Positions 33,075-47,285 are shown, numbered from the stretch's first letter. The stretch: 64,000 nt of DNA from Populus alba (GCF_005239225.2 NC_133296.1:6262001-6326000); one strand, 5' to 3'. Notes: a model not told the origin generated them from the letters alone. Made by a program: numbers and translations.

Positions 33075-36000
33075 GTTTGATTGAATTAAATGTGAGTTCC
33101 TAACTCGAGGGTTCTAAGACCCTTATGTTATTTTGAGGGGAGCTAAGTACAAGATTAATGTTCTGCAATGGATTTGAAGAATTGAAATTATGGTTTTCTT
33201 TAAGAATTATTCGATAAGAGTGTTAGTGCTAGAGTTTACTAAGTTGATACCTAGATAATTGATTGATTATGGGTTTACATGATTGATTACCTAATTAATT
33301 GTTGTCATGTGTGATTATCTAATGATTTATTGATTGATTGTGTGTTATACATCTTTGTGAAATGTTTTGTCAAATTAAATCCATGAGTTGTTCATTTTTG
33401 ACCAATCATTTTAAGAAAATCCTATGTTTATTTGGTTTATCCATGAGCAGTTAGTTTGATTAATTCTTTCTTTTTTTAAAAAAAAACTTGTGTTTATTTG
33501 GATCACCTATGAAGAGTTCATTTTGACTAGTTGATTTTAAAACTTATGTTTCCTGATTGGTTCACTCATAAACAGGTTGGTCTTCGATTGATCCTTTTTA
33601 AAATCTTGTGTTTAATTGATTTGACCATGAGCAACTTGTTTTGATTAATTAATTACAAAACTTGTGCTTCTCCAATCGATTCGCCTATAGGCAATCTATT
33701 TTTAACTGGTCCTTTTTAAAACTTATATTTTATAATATTTTCCACATCGTATTTTGATACACGCATTTCCCATTTATGAAATTAATTGTTGCATGCTTTA
33801 TATATATAGTTTGTTATTGCTGATGATATTTTATGTGTAGTCTGTGTCCATTTCTATCAAGATCGATGTCTCACTTTACTTTAAAAGGGTGGTAAAAATC
33901 AAGAATCTTATCCCTTGCATTCAATAATTAAAATCTTACATGTTTATGTGTTTATTGCATTGTGCGCAATATCAAGTTTTAAGGCCACCATTTTTACAAG
34001 GAATAGATTTCTAGGTACTAGTCTTTTTCTAATATGTTTTACACTTTTCCCTTATTGAATTATAACCACATATTTTGTTCTATGATTAATGTGTGCACTA
34101 TAGTTTGCAAGTCAAACATTGAAAAGGTATTACTGGTTGAGTTTATTTGTCCTCCATACAACCAATTCCTTACCTAAACTTTGGCAGATCAATTATTAGG
34201 TTCTTAGGATTGTTAACTCTAAGTGACAACTCCTTTACTTGATTGTGTGATGTGTAATCATCATTTTCTCCTCTAAGGGTTCTATTTAAGAAGAAACCGT
34301 AAGAGATCCCAAGGGAGCACACAAGGGTAGACTAGATTTGGAGGGTTAAGGCCACTAGTAACAACCTTTTTTTCATTTCAATTTTAGTTGGTTATCTTTT
34401 ATTAGTGTTTGTACACACCAATGCTATGACTCGTATATGTACATTTATAGCAAGTGGATGATCTTTAGATTATTATGATTATGCATTTTTTAGAATGTAT
34501 TAAAGAGGCCAATACGCCTAATTGTTTAGTGAATATTAGACATTGACATCTTTAAAACTTATATATATTATTTATTTTTATTTGAAAAGCAAAAAGGTGA
34601 GTTACTTCTTTTAATATCATAGGTAATGGGCCATATTGACTCCATTTACCTTAAATAATAAAAGTGAATAGCAAGACACATTTTGAAATAAATGTTTTTA
34701 GAAAAAAAATAATGATGGTTTTTTTTTTTTTTTAAGTTTGGGATGCCGGTTTATTATGCCTTTTAATATAGGACAAGACCCATTAGGCTTAACAAGCTAG
34801 TTTCAAAGCTCACAAATGCATGCATGTTGGGTTTTGATTGTTTTTGTTGAAAAATCAAATAAGATAATCTTTGAATTATATTTTTAGATTCTCCATTATC
34901 TTATTTGCTCATCTAAAACTTTGATTATTATTTTGGTTCTTTTTTTCTTACTTGTCGTTCTAATCTATAATTTTTATTATTATTATTCTATAAAACTTGT
35001 CACATAAAACAGAATAAAAAAAGTGTCAAAATCAATAACTAAGTTGACTGAATTGAAAATTTTTATTTATTTTAAAAAAGGTAAAAATGGGTTATGATAC
35101 TAATTATGAAAAACTTTCAATTAGTGTTAGTATATAGATATATTTTTATTGTTATCTGATTTTTATTATTTATTTTTAACTAACATGTTTTCATTTGTGT
35201 TTTATTGAATTTACCTTTCTCGTAAAAAAAAAAAAAACTAATTTCACCTTAATATAAAGAAAAAACACTAAAATGGAAAGGTGTTTTGAATGGTGACAAA
35301 ATATTTTAGCCCTAAACTTCGGTTTATTATTAATTACAACAGTAAAATTAGTATTTTGCTCTTCTCACAATAAAACATATGGCCTGATTTCTAGGAATAA
35401 TAAGGTCTTTTCATACTTTATCACAAAAGCATAGTAAATTGATCTTGGAATTAGAAATTCCACTACTTTTGTTCATGGATTTTGTCATCTTTTTACCCTT
35501 AGTTTTTTGTTATCTTCACAAAGACTAGGGGGGAAATTAGTATTTTAATAGATAACAAATATTATTAAGAAAATGTGGTTGATGCGTGTGTTGCATGCAT
35601 GGTTTATTGTACGCTATTTAAATGGCTCTTGTGGTGCCACTTGGTAATTAAACACAGGTTTCTAGGGCAGAGATCAAATCAATTTGATGGAGCCCCCATC
35701 CTTGGATTATGCATGTTCATTTCTCCTTGGTTTCCATGTTTGGCCCTCCAAAACTTAAAGCAACCCTTTAATTATTTTTCATTCAAGTTAGGTTCTTGTT
35801 CTTCTTATAACTTTTTATATTATATGAGAATATTTATATAATTAGAATTTTGTTTCAATTTCATCCTATAAATTTTTTAAATGACAAATTTAATTCATAT
35901 TTTTTTTTTATTGTTTTTTGTTCTATTTTAGTTCCTTTTCTTAATTGAATTTTTTATTTATTTCATCCCTCAGTATTTAATTTTATTTTACTTTTATATC

Positions 36001-36572
36001 AAATTTTGTTCTTATTCTTTTAATTACTTTTTGTATTACTTTGACAACTTTTTTAGATTTAATTTTTTTTATTCCAAACTTCAACATTAAATTAATTAGG
36101 AAATGATCTTCTTGGTTGAACCCAACTCTAAGATTTCACAAGTTGCGAGTTTAAGAGATTAACTTGGGGTTGCTTTTATTTAAAAAAAAAACTTATTATT
36201 TTTCAATTTCATCATTCAATATTTATTTTATTGGAGATTAGGCTTTGTTATTTTTTTATTTGCTTTCTGTAGATTTTTTCACTAATTTTAAAAATAAATC
36301 AAGTGTTTTCTATTGTTATTTTTTATTAAATTTAGCTTTTTAAAAAGAATTTTTTAAAAAAATTAATTTAATTAATTGATTTAATATAAATATGAGATAT
36401 TCACTTAATTATATTTTAGTTGGTTTGTTTTTTAAATTGCTACTCTAATAACTTGCATGACCTGTTTTTAGTATCAACCTTTATTAAGGTGATAAAACTC
36501 TTTCGATGAGCTTTTGTAATGGTGGAATTGTGTCAAAGTAAAGTGAAAATGAGTTTTCAACTTCCTATTCTT

Positions 36573-36609
<37 letters not shown>

Positions 36610-37260
36610 CATTCAACTTATTTTTTATCCTTAATTATTATTAAAAAAATATTTTATTCACTGTCTTTTTTTTATTATGTTATTAAACTAATCCATCTGA
36701 TCGGATTTAGACAAGTAAATCACCATTATCTCAAATCTTTCTCACTTCTTTAAATATACTTATACCTTTATACAAGCAAAGGACATTTCAGCCAAATGTG
36801 AATAACTTTTAATTTATATAACCATCACTAGACGCTAGCTACTGATTTAACTAATATAATTACATCATTTATTTATTTTTTATGAATTGTTTGTCACCTT
36901 ATGAATATCAATAATTTAAAGGAGGGGCCCACCCTTATCATAATTACTTTCAATAGCTATGTACAGTAAAATGACAACTCATCATCTTGCCATCCTACGG
37001 TGAAGGACTTGACAACTGCACACGGTAATTATTCATGTAAGAGCTCTCATGCGGTCTAGTCAACCACATGGGACCTCTCTGGCCCACCACCACGCCACCA
37101 TTCTTAGGTGGTGTGATGCCAGGTTGGACATCACATCACCTTAGAATATTTGCCAGATCAGACAAGAAAAAATGCCAAAAAGCGAAAAAGGATTGCGTGT
37201 TCTTAATTTCTTATTATAGACCCCAGTACTTGTCACCAAGATTTTTGAATTTCACTTTAG
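32697..37260. other. AT-rich intergenic DNA with simple repeats
   Basis: No gene is supported. TA runs lie at 33042-33071 and 36575-36607. A degenerate repeat of about 60 bp (phrase like AACTTGTGTTTAATTGATTTGACCATGAGCA) spans about 33360-33730. The GGGCATTTCAGT motif occurs near 32970 and 33029. The frame at 35575-35841 matches no family I know. Confidence 0.45.
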
Positions 37261-37261
37261 C

Positions 37262-37925
37262 ATGTGTTTGACGTTTTGATAGCCTTCGTTATTATTGCTT
37301 TAGAAATTAGATTTAAGAAAAAAAATTAATTGTAATTTTAAAAAATAGGTATAAAAATGATGTGTTTTTGTTAAAACTTATGCGAGATGAATTTTATATA
37401 TAAAATTTAAAAAAAATAGATTTTTTAAAATAAAAAACAAGTTATTTTTTGTTTTACAAAACCAAGGTTTGAGATACAATTGTTTTTATGTTTTAAAAAT
37501 GTTTTTTTTTTAAATTGAATTTTATTTTATTTTTTTAATTTGTTTTAAATTAATAATATTTTGTGCATTTAAATTATTTTGATGTGTTTAATGTCAAAAT
37601 TAATTTTTTTTAAAATAAAAAAATATTATTTTAAAATATATTTGAGTGAAAAACACTTTAAAAAGCAATCGAAACCACACTTTTAGACATGTTCATATGA
37701 TGTCCAGTACGAAAAGCAAAAGTTGCACTTGTTTGTTTTTACATTTCAAAAGCTTTTTTAAAAAAATTTGAAACTTTTATTTTTTTTATTTGCTTAAAAT
37801 TAATATTTTTTATTTTTAAATTATTTCGATATGCTGACATTAAAATTTTTTTTAAAAAAATATTATTTTAATATATTTTTAAATAAAAAATATTTTAAAA
37901 AACAACCATAACTATCCTCTCAAAC
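37262..37925. repeat. Two copies of a dispersed MITE-like AT-rich repeat
   Basis: The core ATTATTTTGATGTGTTTAAT is followed by GTCAAAATTAATTTTTTT and, about 60 bases on, AAAACACTTTAAAAAGCAA. The core recurs in the second copy (about 37700-37925) and at 38560-38700, 47085-47285 and 49700-49915. Such repeats are abundant in poplar-like genomes, by memory. Confidence 0.55.
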
Positions 37926-38559
37926 ATCCTAATCAAATGATTTTCTCTTTGTGATTGGGCAAAAAACAAAAACCACCATAATATTAAACAATCTCTTGGA
38001 AAAAGAGAGAAGCAACCCAAAATTTAAATATTTATATTCTTATTACAAATAAAATTAAATTACTTCGTTATCATAAAGCATAAACAAATTATCAATCCTC
38101 TTAAATAATTTTTTTACTTTAACATTTAATAATAATATGTTCATTTTAGTACCAAAATTCAATATAATTTATTAATTTTTTTAAGGATAAGAATATTATT
38201 AGTTTGATAACAGTGTTTCATACTATTTCTAGATAAAAAAAAATCAAGTCATTTAAATTATTTTATTGTATTTTTTTAATACAGAAAATCCACTCTAAAA
38301 CTATTTTATAAACATATTTATTTAAATTTATATTTATGTCTCTTTAATAAAATATATTTTTATCTTCAATATATTTATTTTTCTATCAAGGATAAAAAAC
38401 CAAAATCTAATAAAAATGCATCTTTAAAATCATTTAGAAAAACTTAATTTCAATTAAGATATAATTTGATTTAAAAATACTTTCATATTAAAAAAAAAAA
38501 AAGATTTATACGCACCAACACTTATGACACAGTAGAGATCCTTAAAAGTTTTTTTCATT

Positions 38560-38700
38560 TAAAATTAATATTTATTTTTATTTTATTTTTTGATATTTTA
38601 ATATTAAAAATAATTTTTAAAAAAATAAAAAATAACAATTTAATATATTTTTAAAATAAAACATACTTAAGAAAAACAACAACCTCAAACTTCCCAACAT
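38560..38700. repeat. Partial copy of the dispersed MITE-like repeat
   Basis: Shares the TTTTGATATTTTAATATTAAAAATAATTTTT core and the AAAACAT...AAAAACAAC end with the family described at 37262. About 120 bases before the MLO TATA box. Confidence 0.45.
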
Positions 38701-38817
38701 GAAAATTACTGTGTTCTAAATATCTTTCTCTCCAAAAGTCACACAACACAGACCACATGAGTAATGACAACTGTCTCCATCTCCATCTCCATCTCATCAG
38801 TGACTTAAATACAGAGA

Positions 38818-38826
38818 TATATAAAA
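38818..38826 (+). promoter_or_regulatory. TATA box of the MLO gene
   Basis: TATATAAAA, 188 bases before the MLO start codon. The leader has a (GA)n run at 38962-38991, just upstream of the ATG at 39006; GA/CT runs in 5' leaders are common in plant genes. Confidence 0.6.
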
Positions 38827-38958
38827 GTATCTACTTCGAACTGGTAAGATTTTTATTACTTCGTTAAATACAGAACTACACTATTTGAAACAGCTTCGTG
38901 CTCGTTATTTGTCTTTTAGCCTGCCTCCCCTGGTATTGAACAAAACTCCGATAGTGGT

Positions 38959-38994
<36 letters not shown>

Positions 38995-39005
38995 GTGAGT
39001 GGGAG

Positions 39006-42000
39006 ATGAGTGGTGGAAGTGAAGGAGAGACGCTTGAGTACACACCCACATGGGTGGTGGCGGCTTTGTGCACTGTCATAGTCGCCCTTTCTCTTGCTGT
39101 TGAAAGACTTCTTCATTATTGTGGGATTTTTCTCAGGAGGAAGAACCAGAAACCCCTCTATGAAGCCCTTCAAAAAGTTAAAGAAGGTCTCCTTTTCTCT
39201 ATCCATGCATTCACATTTAGCTTTCGTGTCTCTACCCTTTTGCGTTGTTGCATCGTATTCGCTTAATTACATGGGAATGACCCTAAATTTCCCACCTTTT
39301 TCCCAAGTCCGAGTACAATACCAGGATTTTCTGGGGAATTGGAAACTGGGTCCTTTTCTGTTCTTTTTTCTTTTGATGATTAAAAGGATCTTGGTAAAAT
39401 AATGGAAAAAAGAGACTCTTTGCATTTTACTGTCTGACAAACGAATCTGTCCATTTAATGCTGTCTTTCTGAGAGTTATGTGTTTATGCTTTGCATAGAC
39501 AAACATCATTAACGGTTTACCTGTGTGTTTTGATTGAGTTTTTGTTTTTTTTTGTTGTTGACAGAGTTGATGCTTTTGGGTTTCATATCTCTATTGCTGA
39601 CAGTTTCCCAGAACATCATAGCTAAAACATGTGTGCCAGAGAATGTGGTTAACGACTTGCTTCCCTGTCGCCTTAGTGAAAAGCAAAAAGAAAAAGGACA
39701 TGAGTCCTATTCTACGACTACAACTAAACATTTTCAAAGCTTCTTTCCTGGTACCATTTCTGGCACTTTTAGGCGTCTTCTGGATGAAGCACCAGAAGCC
39801 AATCATGGTTATTGTGCCAGAAAGGTAACATTTATTTATTTCCTCAACTATTATTGTTGTTGTTGTTCTCTGTAAACGTTAACTGGAAGAGAGGTTTGAA
39901 GAGTAGAGAAGTTCTATTATTCTTAGAGATACATATGATGTATGCCATGTATGGTATTTAAATACAAGCTCTCCATTACTTCCTCCTATACATAAGCTAT
40001 TCAAAAATCAAAAACATTATCACAATCGTATCAAAATATCAGTTACAACGTTTTCTGTTTTGACTGGATACTCTTGTTCCCTTGGCTGCCACTGTGTCAA
40101 TAGAATCAGATTTAGTTTTATCTCCAATTTATTGATACACACTTGGGATTAATTTAGAACAGCAAGAGTTCTTCAATATCATTGTTTATTGAAAGGGAAT
40201 TCTATGTTAGCGAGATTCATTATATTTGCAGTATGTTTGATGGTAGGAAAAAAAAAAGGAATATGATCAACCATTTACTGCTATATTCTTGAACTAATCT
40301 GCGTAGCTATAACCATGTGAATTTCAATTTTATATAGCATCGATTTTCATAAATTTTATAAAAAGAATTGGATTATAATCATTGTTTTTGTCCGTTCATT
40401 CTATTTATCATCATTCTTAAATGCTAGTGGTAAGAAAAAATGCCAATATTAACTGCTCTTGAGCTATACACCTGATTAAAGATGACATGAGTTTTTAGTG
40501 ATGTCTATTTCATTTCTTAAAAATCAATTTTCAATAAGGTGTATTCCACGTTAAGATAATGATGGTAGAATTTGTTTATTTTTTCCATGCTTCCTGATTG
40601 ACTTTCTTGTTTCAATTATATGTGTATAGTATGGTCTTATTGAACTCCTTATTCTGTAAACTTGTATAACAACTGGGACATACAAGGTAGATGCTGATAG
40701 TGCTGTGATATCACCCAGTACATATAGGTATAAATGCTGGCCAAATTAACAAAGTTCTAAGGTAAAAGGTGAAGCAAGAATGTAATGAGGGAAAAGAAGA
40801 ACAGTTTTATAATTTCTTCTTTCAGATTGTGTTGTGGCACAGTGATATGGTCTGATCCTATGCATTTGATTTGCAATTCATGTTTTCTTGACACTCTAGG
40901 TTTCTGCATCTGTGCTGATAAATCACAATGATTTCCCCCTCATCATTTTTCTCTTTTATTCCCTTTCTTCAGGGCAAGGTACCGCTGTTATCTTTGGAAG
41001 CCATACACCATCTACATATCTTCATCTTTGTCCTGGCCATTGTCCATGTAACTTTCTGTGTTCTCACCATTCTTTTTGGAGGTGCAAGGGTGAGAGAACC
41101 TAATACTTTTCTTCAGTTTTTGTTTAAATTTTAAGGCGGTCAGGGTACTTAATTTTTCTTTCTCAATGTTTATGATTCATTTGTGATCAATTGCCATGAT
41201 CTAGATTCGTCAATGGAAACACTGGGAGAATGAAATTGCAAAAGATCGCTATGATACAGAGCAAGGTAAAGATATGTGGCAAATGTTTTTGCACCTTTGT
41301 CTTTGATTTGCGTTATAATTAGCTGCTGCATCTATCATTAATTTTTCTGGATACCTTGAAAACATTGTTGCTCACAAACTTTTAGTTGTCACTGGAATTA
41401 GAGCTCGGGCTGATCAAACAATGCCTTATTCCAGATTAACTTCGTGTGGATGAGGGGAAAAAACTGGCTGACACAATCAGTTTCCCTTGCCCAATTTCTT
41501 GGAAAACCATTTTTAGCAGTTAGTTTTCCTCATTGCTTCTAATATGAGAGCTTTGATCTTGCAGTTTTGAAAAAAAAAGTTCACCCATGTCGAACAACAT
41601 ACTTTTATCAAGGAGCATTTTTTGGGAATTGGTAAAAATTCAGCTCTGCTAGTATGGCTGGTAAGCCCCCCACCCCCCTGTATTTTATCCTGCTTTCTTC
41701 AGCAATGAGTGTCTTTCAATGGGACCTGTGGACATTTAAGAGGCATCACATCATATGGTTTAAGAACCTCTTTGCCTTGGCTTGGAGTTTGGAGTGGATT
41801 GACATGTTTAATAATATTCAGAAAGTTATGCCAAACTGGGTTCTAATTATGGAAAGCATTTCAAAACAAGATATATATTCTCTATGGGGTAAGTCATCTG
41901 GGTAATAATTCTACCCTTACTTTATAGAGGTAGCCCAAATCCAAATCGGTATACTCATAAGGAAATCCCATAATAAACATAGACAATCCTACTCCAGATG

Positions 42001-45000
42001 AGAATATTCTCTAAAAAAGGAAATTCAAAAAATGAGTTGGAACTTGAAATGAATCCTAAAACAGATTTGGACTCAGGGTAGTCTAATTTGTGCGGGTTGG
42101 GGAGTTGGCTTCTTTAAGCCATCAAATAAAGTTGCCTGGTCAGACAATTCATTTTGCAGGTCATTTGGCTACATGATTCTGGTGCAATCATCATCTGCAG
42201 ATCTTATCATTTTCATATCCTCCCAAAGAAAAATGTAGCTCTTCCCTACTTTGACATTTAACCAAAAATCTAATCATCATTCTTCTTTTCATTATCTTGA
42301 TATCAAAAACAAAATAAAGCACGTTCCTCATGAGGAAATAATTTTAATGTTAACTACTAAAAATGATTTGAGGAGAACAACTATCAGTATCTTTTTAGCA
42401 ACTCAAGGAACCATGTCCTGATCTCGATTTTTTTTGTTTCATCTCATTTTTGTTTGTCTCTTCAGCATTCCTTTTTCAAGCAATTCTATACGTGTGTGAC
42501 CAAGTCAGATTACATAACTTTACGGCTAGGATTTATCATGGTAAAGTATTTCATGCAAGGTCAGATTTGTCTTACAATCATTAGCTTGTATCTTCATATG
42601 TTGCATTTAATTACTTGTTTCTCTGTGTATTTGTTGGTTATTCTGCAGACACATACCAAAGGAAACCCAAAGTTTAATTTTCACAGATACATGGTGCGTT
42701 CCCTCGAAGATGACTTTAAGACAGTTGTTGGTATAAGGCAAGTGATGTCCAAGAATACCTTTTTAAGGCTAGCCATTCATGTTGATTGTTTTGCTTGTTC
42801 TTAGTCTAATTACATTTCTTATATTTATTTGCTCATTTATTCACTCAATTCCATGGCTGCAGTTGGTATCTTTGGGTTTTTGTGGTCATCTTCTTATTGC
42901 TGAATATCAGTGGTATGCTCTTCCTCCATTGATTAATTTGTAGACCATATTACTTGATATTTGTGCCAGTTGTCAAGTGTTGTTGCATCTCTCCTGTTTT
43001 AATTTTAAACTTGCGTTCTCACTACAGAAAATCAATCTAGGTTCTTCCAAGCAAAATTTAATCATACCTTTTTGGTGTTCATGTTTTTGTTTTTTTCTTT
43101 TGAATTGTTAAACTACCAGCCAACATATTCTGTACTCATTTTGTTAAATTTCTTCGATCGATCCTCATTATTATTTCCCTGAGAATATACTATAAGTCTG
43201 TTCCACAATTTCTTATTCTGGATCACTGATTTATATGAACCTACTACCCATTGGATTGAATTAATAGTCATATACTTTGTTTTTTGAAATTGGACTATGG
43301 CGATTTGTCCCCTTTTTTTTTGTTCTCCTGCTTGATGTGGATCATCTATCGCTATTTCTCCTGGCAATAGCTTGTAAGGTGGTGGTAGTCATCAATATAT
43401 AAAATATTTAACTTAGAAGGTTGGTTCAACAAGGCAAGTTTATAAATGTACTATGTAGTCATGATGTCTCTTTTACCCTGTAAGGGTCAAAGAAGTTAAT
43501 TTATTGAAGACAAGGCTTCTAAATTCCCAAAGTTACTGTTTTTGGAGGAATACCAGAGTTTTGTAGCATGAATCCTGCAATTCTAGACTGCATTCCTAAG
43601 GCCATATATAGATTTCCTAACACAAAGGAAAAATTGAAATCTGATAACTGTTGCATATGGTTTTTGCTGTCTCTGCTCATTTTGGGATATATCTGTTAGA
43701 TGTGATTTTTCTCTTTTTTCTCATGCAGGTTGGCACACATATTTCTGGATAGCATTCATTCCTTTAATTGTGAGTAGACTTGTACTCTTTAATTATATTT
43801 CTACCAATTTACATGTGCCTTCTTTCTTTGTCCTCTCCTAAGAATTTTTGTGGTGTTTTAATGTACTTTATTGTTTCAGCTACCTCAAAAAAGATCACAC
43901 TAATTCATGAAACTCTTAAATCAGAAAATGTTGTGATGTTCTGGAGGGAGATTGATTAGAGGAAAAATGCAGAAACATGCTTAGAAAATATTCTCTCTCT
44001 TCTTGCAGTGAACATGCAATGCCCTAGTTCTTCCAAACTTTCTTACATACAAAGTCATGAACATGCTTGAGTCTATATACAAGAATTATAATTCCTGAAT
44101 CCAAGTCATTAATGTTATAGTTTTTGTTTTAGAGAGTTACATTGACAATAGTTTTTGAAACATGACCTGCTTCTGCCTACCCCAATTTTCTAAAAGGTTG
44201 ACATTATTTGGACGAGTGTCCAGTTTGTTGAGTTCCAATTGGAGTGTGGTTTTTTGTTAATGCTTCCTGCCTATGTCTTCTACCATAAATTCAGTCACTC
44301 ACATGAAACAGCAGCATTTTTCTAGTTTGATCATCATTGGTTTCCATCTTGAATGCAATCCTTAAGAGATGTGGTATTGTTACAAAAGAAGATAAACTAA
44401 CTTAGATGTCTTGTGATTACTTCTAAACTACAAGTTATTGCTTTAATGGAACATGGAGGACATAGTATTGTGGTTGAATCAGGGACAGCATCTTTTTTTA
44501 CTATCAGATTTTTTTTGTGACAAGTTGTTACCTTTCTTATTGACAATTAACTAAGACTCGTTTGGATCTTTAGATAGCACAGTGGTTGATGCATGGAGTT
44601 TCCTCAAAGTGGAAACCGTTGATCATACCCTTTAACATTTAGAGATGTAGATGAATCCACAAACAATTTTAGATCTCCATGAGCACCAAACCCCTGGCTA
44701 CTCCTTGGTGTCAGATTAATATTGTGAGTTAACCCAAATGAAACTTCAAATGACTATCATCCACATAGAAATAGTCATCATAGTGATATGGTTAATTTTT
44801 AATGTAATGTATATGAACTATTTCTTGCATTTATGCACCCTTGCACTTCTGTATTTTCTTGTAATCAGTTTTTCATATGAATGTATAGCATGTTTATGCA
44901 AACTTGGCTTGCAATGAGAAACATTTTGGATTCATAGGAGACTTGAACTCAAGTCTTGTAAGTTGATCACCTGTTGATTGAGCTAGCTCATTGGCTTTCT

Positions 45001-46086
45001 ATAAGAAACTGCAATTACCTTGGTGTGGGTTTTTTTCCACTTTCCTACGTCTTGTTACTCCTATTCCAAGATTCATGTAATCAATTGTTTTTCAGCTTCT
45101 TCTCGCTGTTGGCACTAAGCTGGAGCATGTAATTACCCAGTTGGCATACGAGGTTGCTGAGAAACATGTAGCAATAGAAGGGGAACTAGTAGTTAAACCA
45201 TCAGATAATCACTTTTGGTTCCACAGGCCTGGCTTTGTCCACTTATTGATCCATTTCATCCTCTTCCAAAAATGCTTTTGAAATTGCATTTTTCTTTTGG
45301 ATCTGGGTAAGCTGATCTTTTGTGGTGTGTTTTCATCATGGATTCATTGAGATGGACTTGATAATATCAATAACAATATGTTACTATCCATCCACAGGTT
45401 CAATATGGCTTTGATTCCTGCATAATGGGACAAATCAAATATATTGTTCCACGGCTAATTATAGGGTAGAAACTGCTGACCTTTTCTCCTCTGAAATCCT
45501 GTACTACTTTGGTTGAATAACTCTCCCTGCTAATCAATAAACACCATTGTTCAATTCAGGGTATTTATTCAGGTACTCTGTAGCTACAGCACTCTTCCCC
45601 TTTATGCCCTTGTCTCGCAGGTGGGTAACGATGTGTTTAAATGTAACTGTGCCATTGCTTGTGAAACTTTTCAGCTTGACTTTCTTTTTTTTTTTCCCTG
45701 AAAAGATGGGAAGTACTTTCAAGAAATCAATATTCGAGGAGCATGTGCAAGTAGGCCTTGTTGGTTGGGCTCAAAAGGTGAAGAAAAAGAGAGGGCAAAA
45801 AGGTTCAACGGAAGGATCTAGCGAAGCAAGTTCCCATGCTTCTGCTGGGGGGCTTCAGCTGGAGAGGCTGAAACGGTTAAAAGAAGCCAATGAAGGTTCC
45901 ACTCAATCCAGTTCTCATGAAGGTTCTACTTTGGGAAATAATGCTTCTGCTCCTCCTTTTCAGCTGGAGAGACTGAAAGGGTTAAAAGAAGCCAATGAAG
46001 GCTCCGCTCAATCCAGTTCTCATGAAGGTTCTACTTTGGGAAATAATGCTTCTGCTCCTCCTTTTCCTCGGGAGGCTGAGCCTTGA
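39006..46086 (+). CDS. MLO: MLO family seven-transmembrane protein, MLO1/13/15-like, 13 exons
   Basis: Exons: 39006-39186, 39565-39824, 40973-41089, 41205-41265, 41565-41660, 42466-42540, 42649-42737, 42863-42912, 43729-43769, 45096-45306, 45398-45465, 45560-45620, 45706-46086; about 562 residues, normal for the family. MLO proteins are plasma-membrane proteins with seven helices and a cytosolic calmodulin-binding tail; family members act in mildew susceptibility, root responses or pollen. Evidence: N-terminal TPTWVVAALCTVIVALSLAVERLLHY helix region, KGKVPLLSLEA-type loop, LRLGFIM, GNPKFNFHRYM, EDDFKTVVGISWYLW, KLEHVITQLAYEVAEKHVAIEG, then the calmodulin-binding segment VGLVGWAQKVKKKRG. Exon phases agree at every junction except for one extra A in an A9 run (41570-41578) and in an A5 run (45268-45272). 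Intron 7 uses a GC donor (AG|GCAAGT). Sequence type matches Arabidopsis MLO1 best by memory. The two +1 shifts may be assembly errors. Confidence 0.92.
45856..46065 (+). repeat. In-frame 105-bp tandem duplication in MLO C-terminal tail
   Basis: Units 45856-45960 and 45961-46065 encode 35 residues each, beginning QLERLK and ending NNASAPPF, and differ by only a few bases. The repeat extends the cytosolic tail beyond the calmodulin-binding segment. Confidence 0.93.
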
Positions 46087-47084
46087 GTTGCTTCTGGTAG
46101 GAACTGTATAGCTCACAACTAGGATGGCTGCAGTTGTATTATGGGCAAGCCTTCCAGCATCATAAATATTTTTGTTTATTTTCTTTCCAATACTTAGTAG
46201 CAATTATGTACGAAGGCATATTGATACTGAATTGCATGTCATCGTGAGCATCTTATAGCTTTGTATTCAGCTATTCAGCTAGCATGTCTGTATTTTCAAA
46301 TGAGTGTTATGTAAGATCCATTACCATATAAACAACTATTATTTTTCAGTTTCCTTTTTGCATTCCCATGAATCTGATTCGAGTGCATCATGTATCTTTA
46401 CAATTTCATGTGGAACTTTGGTTTGCTTGGTAGGTCAATTGCAGGGTTACAGTACCACATAACAAAGTCCAGTTCCAGCTGCAGATGAAATGGTCTCAGT
46501 TTTTGGCTTCAAATCGGTAATAGCTTGTCTTCTCCGATGGAACATGGGCAAATATCAGTTTAGATGGCATTATTGCAGACGTTCTTTCACCATTTGTACT
46601 TTTGTATACTACAGACTCATGAAACTTGGTGCCTCAACCTTCCAACTCTTTAAATAACGAGATAAGAAAACGGTCAGAATTTTCCTCTTCCAGAACTTCT
46701 CTGCTGAACAAATCTTTCCATTCCAAAACATTTACGGTACCTCTTCAATTATTAGGACTAGGGTTGTTCATTAAATTATCAAACAGGGGTTTGGTTTGCT
46801 TTTGTTCCTTAAAAGACATCATGGTTTAATTTATGATCTAAATTGTATTACATCACATGTTTGATTTAAATTTACAGTTTCACGTGTTCTTAAGTACGTA
46901 CTAGAAATTCAACGACAAGTGGAGAGACAGATTCAAAGGAACGATGAGCAGTTTCTGGGGCAAAATCTCCTGCAAAAGAAAAGCCTTTGCCTTTGCTTTT
47001 TATATCCAACTGCATGTCAACTTTCACCTGGTTTCAAAAGAAAATTTTTTTTATCCTATTTCAATTATGTGTTTCAGCCAAATT
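46087..47084. other. MLO 3' UTR and downstream flank
   Basis: Follows the MLO stop. Sequence to about 46340 is likely 3' UTR. No second gene is supported in the rest. Confidence 0.4.
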
Positions 47085-47285
47085 TCCAACAAAACAGGTT
47101 TAGAACGTTTAAAAATGCGGCTGTATCTGTGAATTTAAAAAAATTATTTTTTTTTATATTTTTAATTATTTTAATACGCTGGTCTCAAAAATAATTTTTA
47201 AAAAATAAAAAATATATAATTTTTATATATTTTGGTATGAAAAATAGTTTAAAAAAAATCATAATTATATTTCCAAATATACTTT
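47085..47285. repeat. Copy of the dispersed MITE-like repeat
   Basis: Same core as the 37262 copy: TTTTAATACGCTGGTCTCAAAAATAATTTTT followed by GGTATGAAAAATAGTTTAAAA. Confidence 0.5.

Noticed and set aside
41654..41905. 83-residue frame starting within MLO exon 5
   Set aside because: It runs into intron 5, in a frame the family does not use. The donor GTAAGC at 41661 and the exon at 42466 explain the sequence.
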